From Nitrospira sp. (GTDB taxonomy: Bacteria; Nitrospirota; Nitrospiria; Nitrospirales; Nitrospiraceae): a DNA stretch of 64,000 bases. The translations under genes and the position numbers were made by a program. The DNA lies in contig JAFEBM010000053.1 of NCBI GenBank assembly GCA_018242685.1, positions 1 to 64,000 of the forward strand. Reading direction: 5' to 3'. Shown here in pieces: positions 59,441 to 64,000 of the stretch. Within the stretch, counting starts at the first letter, position 1, and each line of letters starts with the position of its first letter. The notes under the pieces are model-generated. The model worked only from the letters and a program-made list of their open reading frames with translations, made no database searches and was not told the DNA's origin.

Positions 59441-59676
59441 GACTGAGTTTCGGAGCACGAGTAGACCAGTCACAGCGAAAGCTGAGCCTTGACTCAATGG
59501 TCGGTGTTCAAGGCGTTTCCTCTCGTGGACTCCCTCTCCTAAGCCGCTCAGCACAAGTGCCGGCCCCACTTGGACTTCAACTTAATGGTCCCTTTCATCG
59601 GGATTCTGCATTTCTCCTATTGTTCACTCTTGGCCCGATAGTAAAGATCGTGAACGATGACATGATTCGCCGGTGA
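59437..59676 (+). pseudogene. Truncated CPBP protease gene (copy 1)
   Basis: It starts at the ATGA overlap with the S8 gene and reads MRLSFGARVDQSQRKLSLDS to LGLQLNGPFHRDSAFLLLFT, LGPIV, closely matching the first ~68 residues of the intact protein at 62644. After GPIV the sequence changes to KIVNDDMIRR and a stop; all catalytic helices are missing. The junction is at about 59643. The first unit therefore depends on the intact CPBP protein in unit 2. Confidence 0.88.
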
Positions 59677-59934
59677 ACATGAGGGGAACGAAAATCCATC
59701 GGCAGAAGCGCAAGAGAAGGGAAGTGACTGGGAAGGCGTCCTTTGAGCGATCCAGACCGTTGACCTGCCGCTAGCACACACCCGGTTTACCCGAATCATA
59801 GATCGAGGAATATCCTCGTCTGTACCGAGAAGTCATCTCTAGCAATACCAGCTTTTGCGCTCCTTTTCCCCTCGCAAGAGGGATAGCTGAACTCACGCTA
59901 GCCCTACTACATGTCGTTTGAAACAGAGGACGCG

Positions 59935-60324
59935 ATGACTTGCCGGCCCGCTCTCTCTCATCGTCTGACACAACTTGTCACAGTCCTGACGTGTGTGTCA
60001 GCTGTCTGGTTTTCCACATCCTGTGACGCAACAAACCAGAATGAGACAGAACCACATGCCTTAGAACCCGCTATAAAATCTCCGCCACCACGATTCGTCC
60101 CATACGAAGTGTTGGTCAAGTTCAAGGACGGGATTTCACAAGAGCGGATCGCGTCCATCCTGAAGGATACCCGAACCGACGTGATCGCTGAAACCCAGCA
60201 GGGGCGCCTTTATCACGTCCGGATTGTGGACAATCGGTCGGTTGAATCCACGATCACCCAACTCACGTCATATCAGGAGGTCGAGTATGCAGAGCCCAAT
60301 TCTCGGTACGAAACGCAGAAGTAG
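59935..60324 (+). CDS. Lipoprotein consisting of a stand-alone S8-protease prodomain (copy 2)
   Basis: The paralogue of the copy at 56743, also 129 residues. Signal LVTVLTCVSAVWFSTSCDAT with lipobox STSC, then PPRFVPYEVLVKFKDGISQE and YQEVEYAEPNSRYETQK. Differences from copy 1 cluster in the linker and the middle of the domain, while the prodomain core and the YQE(I/V)EYAEPN end are kept. The core being kept while the linker drifts suggests selection. ATG 59935 has AGAGGA upstream; the 24 bases before it in frame are unlikely to be coding. It overlaps the protease gene by 38 bp exactly as in copy 1. Confidence 0.85.
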   Translation: MTCRPALSHRLTQLVTVLTCVSAVWFSTSCDATNQNETEPHALEPAIKSPPPRFVPYEVLVKFKDGISQERIASILKDTRTDVIAETQQGRLYHVRIVDNRSVESTITQLTSYQEVEYAEPNSRYETQK

Positions 60325-62647
60325 CATGATGAACATGGTGCTCTGTTGGGTCGGGGCCATCTTCGGCATCACAGCGGCCGTGGTCGCATTGTCCGAACTC
60401 CTGCCTGGAAATCCCTTAGCCTATGCGAAGCAGAAACAGACAGCCGCCGGAATGACGGCGTTATCAGGAGACGCACGTCACCCGGCGCACTATGTGCCGG
60501 GAGAGGTGCTCGTCAAGTTTAGAGATGAGGCGTCCTCGGCGGCCATCAGGTCTCTGAATGCAAGTGTGGGCGCCCAAGAAACCAGAGCGTTATCCAAGAC
60601 CGGCAGGGTGATCCACCAGTACAAAGTAGAAGGCGCCTTGTCGGTGGACGAAGCAGTTTTGAAGTACCGAAGTAATCCCGCTGTTGAGTATGCCGAACCA
60701 AACTATCTGTACTCGCTACAAGCTATTCCCACTGATGCTCAGTTCGGCACCTTATGGGGTCTCCACAACACAGGCCAAACTGTGAACGGAACGGCAGGAA
60801 AGGCAGATGCCGACATCGATGCGCCTGAAGCCTGGGATATCAGTACGGGAAGCCCAAACGTGATTATCGCTGTCATTGACTCAGGTATTGCCTACGACCA
60901 TCCGGACCTTGCACCCAATATCTGGACGAATCTGGGAGAGATTCCCGGGAATGGCGTGGATGACGACGGGAATGGATGGGTTGACGATGTGCATGGATGG
61001 GATTTTCTCATGAACGACAGCGACCCCATGGACCCTGTCGATCTCAATCCCGGAGGGAACCCGGGACATGGCACTCATGTCTCGGGAACCATCGCTGGAG
61101 TTGGAAACAACGGCACAGGGATCACAGGGGTCATGTGGACCGCGAAGCTGATGGCCCTGAAAGCCGGAGGTGTGAATAACTTGTTGAGCACCACTGCTAT
61201 TATCAGCGCGATCCACTATGCCATCGACAAAGGGGCGCGTGTCATCAATGCGAGCTTTATCGGACCTGAGTGTAGCCTGGCCTTCTATGATGCGGTGAGT
61301 GCCGCGAATGCGGCAGGCGTCCTGTTTGTTGCCGCTGCAGGCAACGGTGGAACTGATGGGATCGGCGATGATAACGACAACGCACCGAATTTTCCCTCAA
61401 ATTTCAGTGCGCCGTCAGTGTGTGACGGGCAACAGAAGGCCGCGCTGGCCAACGTGATCGCGGTCGCAGCGACAGACCACAATGATCAATTGGCGACCTT
61501 CTCGAATTTCGGGTCCACGACCGTCCAGGTGGCCGCGCCGGGAGTCGGCATCAACAGCACAATCCCCACATCCAACATGACGACTGCCCTCTTTCATAAC
61601 TTTGACTCCGGCCCGACCGGGCTTGGATACGTCTTCGGGGGAACCAATAGTACCTGGGGGTTCACCAATTCCGCGTCATTCAGTCAACCGAACAGTCTGA
61701 CCGACAGTCCGAACGGAAACTATCAGAACGACACCGATTCTTTCGCAATGGGACCTGTGTTCAGTACGGCAGGACAACGGGGGTGTCGGTTTGACGGTCG
61801 GGGACGCCTCTCGACAGAGGAGGGGTTTGATGGGATTTTGATGGAGTCCTCTGGCGATAGTGGAAACAATTGGGTTATAGGAGGCGTGTTCAGTGGCTCG
61901 TCAGGTGGACAGTTCGTTCCATTGACCTTTGGAGACATCCCGGATGGTAAAGCCAACACCTCAAGATTCCGATTTAGGTTCGGGTCGGATGAGAGCGTCG
62001 TGTCGGACGGCGTCTACTTGGACAATGTCCGCGTCGCCTGTGTGGCGGGATCACCGTCGGGAGCGACGGACTACCAATTTTTCCAGGGTACGTCGATGGC
62101 CACCCCTCATGTGGTAGGACTCGCCGGCTTGTTGCTCTCGGTGAATCCTAACCTCACCGTAGCCCAACTCAGGAACGCAATCCTCAACACAGTGGATCGG
62201 AAGGCGTCTTTGAGTGGGAAAGTGTCGAGCGGTGGGCGTATCAATGCCCGGGCCGCATTGGTCAGCGTCATGCCACATTCCACCGTCACCGTCAACAAGG
62301 CCGGCGCCGGTGCCGGCACGGTTACATCCAATCCTGCCGGAATTGACTGCCGAGCAACATGCAGTGGACAGTTTCCCCAAGGGAGCACCGTCACCCTTAC
62401 CGCAGCACCCGATCCTGGGTCTGTCTTCGCAGGGTGGAGTGGAGATTGCGCAGGAACCGACGCCTGCTCGCTGACCCGGAACGCAACTGTCACCGCAACC
62501 TTCAACATTGCGCCATCGCCGCCCCCCAGCGATAGCGGAGGCGGAGGAGGCTGCACTGTCGCCCCTGGCGCAACTGGAGACATATTGCTACCCGCCATGC
62601 TACTCCTGTCCGTGGTTGTGTTGTTGTGGAGGGCAAGACGCCGATGA
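60287..62647 (+). CDS. Subtilisin-like (S8) protease with C-terminal sorting tail (copy 2)
   Basis: A 786-residue paralogue with the same domain order as copy 1: signal (VGAIFGITAAVVALSELLPG), prodomain, catalytic Asp in VIDSGIAYDHPDL, His in GHGTHVSGTIAG, Ser in GTSMATPHVVGLAG, the beta-sandwich insert (FDSGPTGLGYVFGGTNSTWG to VYLDNVRVACV), the repeat domain (GAGTVTSNPAGIDCRATCSG) and the tail GGGGCTVAPGATGD, a membrane helix and RARRR. AGGAGG lies 6 nt before ATG 60287. The catalytic triad is intact. Variation is greatest in the insert, which may set substrate choice. Its stop overlaps the CPBP ATG. Confidence 0.9.
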   Translation: MQSPILGTKRRSSMMNMVLCWVGAIFGITAAVVALSELLPGNPLAYAKQKQTAAGMTALSGDARHPAHYVPGEVLVKFRDEASSAAIRSLNASVGAQETRALSKTGRVIHQYKVEGALSVDEAVLKYRSNPAVEYAEPNYLYSLQAIPTDAQFGTLWGLHNTGQTVNGTAGKADADIDAPEAWDISTGSPNVIIAVIDSGIAYDHPDLAPNIWTNLGEIPGNGVDDDGNGWVDDVHGWDFLMNDSDPMDPVDLNPGGNPGHGTHVSGTIAGVGNNGTGITGVMWTAKLMALKAGGVNNLLSTTAIISAIHYAIDKGARVINASFIGPECSLAFYDAVSAANAAGVLFVAAAGNGGTDGIGDDNDNAPNFPSNFSAPSVCDGQQKAALANVIAVAATDHNDQLATFSNFGSTTVQVAAPGVGINSTIPTSNMTTALFHNFDSGPTGLGYVFGGTNSTWGFTNSASFSQPNSLTDSPNGNYQNDTDSFAMGPVFSTAGQRGCRFDGRGRLSTEEGFDGILMESSGDSGNNWVIGGVFSGSSGGQFVPLTFGDIPDGKANTSRFRFRFGSDESVVSDGVYLDNVRVACVAGSPSGATDYQFFQGTSMATPHVVGLAGLLLSVNPNLTVAQLRNAILNTVDRKASLSGKVSSGGRINARAALVSVMPHSTVTVNKAGAGAGTVTSNPAGIDCRATCSGQFPQGSTVTLTAAPDPGSVFAGWSGDCAGTDACSLTRNATVTATFNIAPSPPPSDSGGGGGCTVAPGATGDILLPAMLLLSVVVLLWRARRR

Positions 62648-63243
62648 GGCTGAGTTTCGGAATGCGAGGAGTGTCGCCATGGCGGAAAGTAGACCCCAAC
62701 CGTGCGGTCGGGGTCCACAATGTTTCTTCTGGTGTACTCCTTCCACCAAGCCGCTCAACACAAGTACTGGTCTTACTTGGACTTCAACTTAATCGTCCCT
62801 TTCATCGGGATTCTGCATTTCTCCTATTGTTAGCCCTTGGCCCGATAGTATGGCTTTCCATGATCGGGCTCTTTACGTTTCAACCACTGCCTTGGTATGC
62901 CATATGGTCACCGGCTTTTCTCTCCATCGCCCTATGGCAGCCTCTGTGCGAGGAATTGCTCTTCCGTGGTATGGTTCAGGGCCATTTGTTGCAACCCATG
63001 GCGAGGCAGAAGACATGGATTGGTCTATCCACCGCCAATCTGCTGACATCCTTCTTGTTCTCATTGGCCCATCTAGCCGGCCATTCCGTTTCGTGGTCTT
63101 TGCTCGTGTTCGTTCCTTCTCTCTGTTTCGGCTTCGTACGAGATCGCTTTGGATCTGTGTACCCCTCTATCGCTCTGCATGCCTTCTATAATACCGGGTA
63201 CTTTCTGCTCCTCGGTGACCTGACTCTTCCAAACTCCTTGTAA
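62644..63243 (+). CDS. CPBP glutamic-type intramembrane protease, MrtJ-like
   Basis: A 199-residue membrane protein of the CPBP (Abi/CAAX) family. Catalytic motifs: CEELLFRGMVQGHLL (EExxxR), FLFSLAHLAG (His) and SIALHAFYNTGYFLL (HxxxN). It is shorter than most CPBP proteins, and the N-terminal ~60 residues are polar. The ATG overlaps the S8 stop (ATGA), so it is made with its neighbour. In the JDVT-CTERM system a CPBP enzyme (MrtJ) sits beside the one protein that carries a Gly-rich, Cys-containing C-terminal tail; the arrangement here is the same. The specific name is from memory of that family and needs a model search. Confidence 0.82.
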   Translation: MRLSFGMRGVSPWRKVDPNRAVGVHNVSSGVLLPPSRSTQVLVLLGLQLNRPFHRDSAFLLLLALGPIVWLSMIGLFTFQPLPWYAIWSPAFLSIALWQPLCEELLFRGMVQGHLLQPMARQKTWIGLSTANLLTSFLFSLAHLAGHSVSWSLLVFVPSLCFGFVRDRFGSVYPSIALHAFYNTGYFLLLGDLTLPNSL

Positions 63244-63345
63244 GATGCTCACCATTGAACTGCGCGTGCAGGCCATCGTGGAGGAATCTTCATGATTGTC
63301 AGGAGCCAGTTGCTTGAAAAGACTTGGAAGGCTAAGACATAAAAA

Positions 63346-64000
63346 TCACTCAGCCATCGAGAGGCTTGGCGACGGTGACGGTATGGTAAAGACTTCGTTC
63401 AGATCGCTGAAGGAGCCTCCGGGAGTTGGTCCGCCACTGATGACGTAAATGCGCCCCTGTACTACTGCCGACCCGATACCATGCCGAGCAGTCGGCATGG
63501 GAGCCAGACGCTGCCAGATATCACGGGGCGGGTCATAAGCCTCGTTCTCATTGAATGTGCCGCTAGACCCTTCGCCGCCGAATACGTAGATCCGTCCTTC
63601 TACCACAGCGGCTGTGATACCGCTCCGCGCAGTCGGAAGATCCGCGACGCGCCTCCAGCGATCAGTTGCCGGATCGTACTGTTCCATGACAGCAAGATTC
63701 TGATGGTAGTCACCGTCGATGCGTCCACCGATTGCATAAATCTTCCCGGCGACCGTCGCCGTGCCGAGATGATCGCGCGAGGTTGGTAGCGGTGCCGCTG
63801 TTGTCCAGACGTTGCGCACGGGATCGTACACTTCAACCTGCGCATTGTTGGCCTTCCTGTCGTATCCGCCGATGGCATAGAGCTTTCCCCCATGTTCAGT
63901 CACAGACAAGGCACCACGCGCAGTCGGCATCGGAGCGCGACTAGTCCAGGTGTCCGTGCCAGGATCGTAGGCATACACCGTGGCTACCGGGTTCCAGATG
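63346..64000 (-). CDS. Kelch-repeat protein, N-terminus beyond the window
   Basis: A partial protein whose frame stays open to the right edge. It has four Kelch repeats of about 48 residues, each with a G-G doublet and spaced Tyr and Trp: LYAIGGYDRKANNAQVEVYD, IYAIGGRIDGDYHQNLAVME, IYVFGGEGSSGTFNENEAYD and IYVISGGPTPGGSFSDLNEV. Each blade is preceded by PMPTARxG-type turns. The visible part is the C-terminal two-thirds of a six-bladed propeller. Function of such bacterial propellers is usually binding or galactose-oxidase-like scaffolding; no catalytic residue can be named. Confidence 0.88.
   Translation of the reverse strand, partial: IWNPVATVYAYDPGTDTWTSRAPMPTARGALSVTEHGGKLYAIGGYDRKANNAQVEVYDPVRNVWTTAAPLPTSRDHLGTATVAGKIYAIGGRIDGDYHQNLAVMEQYDPATDRWRRVADLPTARSGITAAVVEGRIYVFGGEGSSGTFNENEAYDPPRDIWQRLAPMPTARHGIGSAVVQGRIYVISGGPTPGGSFSDLNEVFTIPSPSPSLSMAE

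Larger units (their letters stand above)
56720..59643 (+). repeat. Tandem duplication, unit 1 (prodomain lipoprotein, S8 protease, truncated CPBP)
   Basis: The unit matches 59912-62850 gene for gene. Start codons are offset by exactly 3192 bp for the first two genes and 3207 bp for the third; the 15-bp difference equals the five extra residues in the second protease. Similarity in unit 1 ends abruptly at about 59643, inside the CPBP gene. Confidence 0.88.
59912..62850 (+). repeat. Tandem duplication, unit 2 (complete cassette)
   Basis: The second, complete copy of the cassette at 56720-59643, in the same orientation. It holds the prodomain lipoprotein, the S8 protease and an intact CPBP gene, which extends beyond the shared part to 63243. 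The two units are separated by about 260 bp of unrelated sequence (59677-59911). Confidence 0.88.

Overview
The window looks like a chromosomal segment of a Gram-negative, moderately GC-rich bacterium. The content fits a Nitrospira-like member of Nitrospirota: a stand-alone HemD, DsrE/TusA sulfur-carrier proteins, topoisomerase VI, DUF4124 and Adhesin_E-type secreted proteins, lipoproteins and RHS toxins on a housekeeping background. This taxonomic reading is inference from gene content; no rRNA is present.

Left part (1-20.3 kb): mostly housekeeping. hemD is followed by a YgiT-type zinc-finger gene and then a decayed copy of the hemD 3' end. Next come a translationally coupled VOC/metallo-beta-lactamase pair, a UDP-glucuronate 4-epimerase, a CPA2 antiporter, a Rieske oxygenase, DsrE and TusA, a fused FtcD, rpsU, nth, and a second DsrE preceded by a 43-aa membrane protein whose promoter predicts a leaderless mRNA. 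polA (proofreading residues lost) is followed by a DUF4177-like gene and then a decayed copy of the polA 3' end, the same layout as at hemD. After that lie small secreted proteins, tRNA-Leu(UAA), a YtxH protein and lgt.

Middle (20.3-43 kb): a compact minus-strand operon (glutaredoxin-like, 51-aa zinc ribbon, AddB-like, AddA-like, zincin), three mini-genes in tandem, an EEP-family hydrolase, a lipoprotein multicopper oxidase with a proline-rich spacer, a divergent pirin/HxlR pair, a DUF2844-DUF3443 pair whose second member carries two pepsin-like DTGS motifs, an SMR transporter gene broken by one amber codon, and a topoisomerase VI B-A-helicase operon.

Right part (43-64 kb): accessory and secreted. 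A 9.6-kb RHS polymorphic-toxin locus has one frameshifted full-length gene followed by three displaced core-plus-tip cassettes, separated by two DUF4279 proteins and a lipoprotein that are probably immunity proteins. Then come a DUF4124/WD40-type pair, a PNPOx-fold protein and a tandemly duplicated three-gene cassette: a stand-alone protease-prodomain lipoprotein overlapping a subtilisin-like (S8) protease with a GGGGCT...membrane...RRR C-terminal tail, which itself overlaps a CPBP glutamic intramembrane protease. The protease copy in the first unit is truncated. The tail and its neighbour resemble the JDVT-CTERM/MrtJ sorting arrangement. A partial Kelch protein runs off the right edge.

The strongest candidates for something under-described are the duplicated prodomain/S8/CPBP cassette, the RHS tip array, and the repeated 'gene, small gene, decayed gene 3' end' architecture at hemD and polA.
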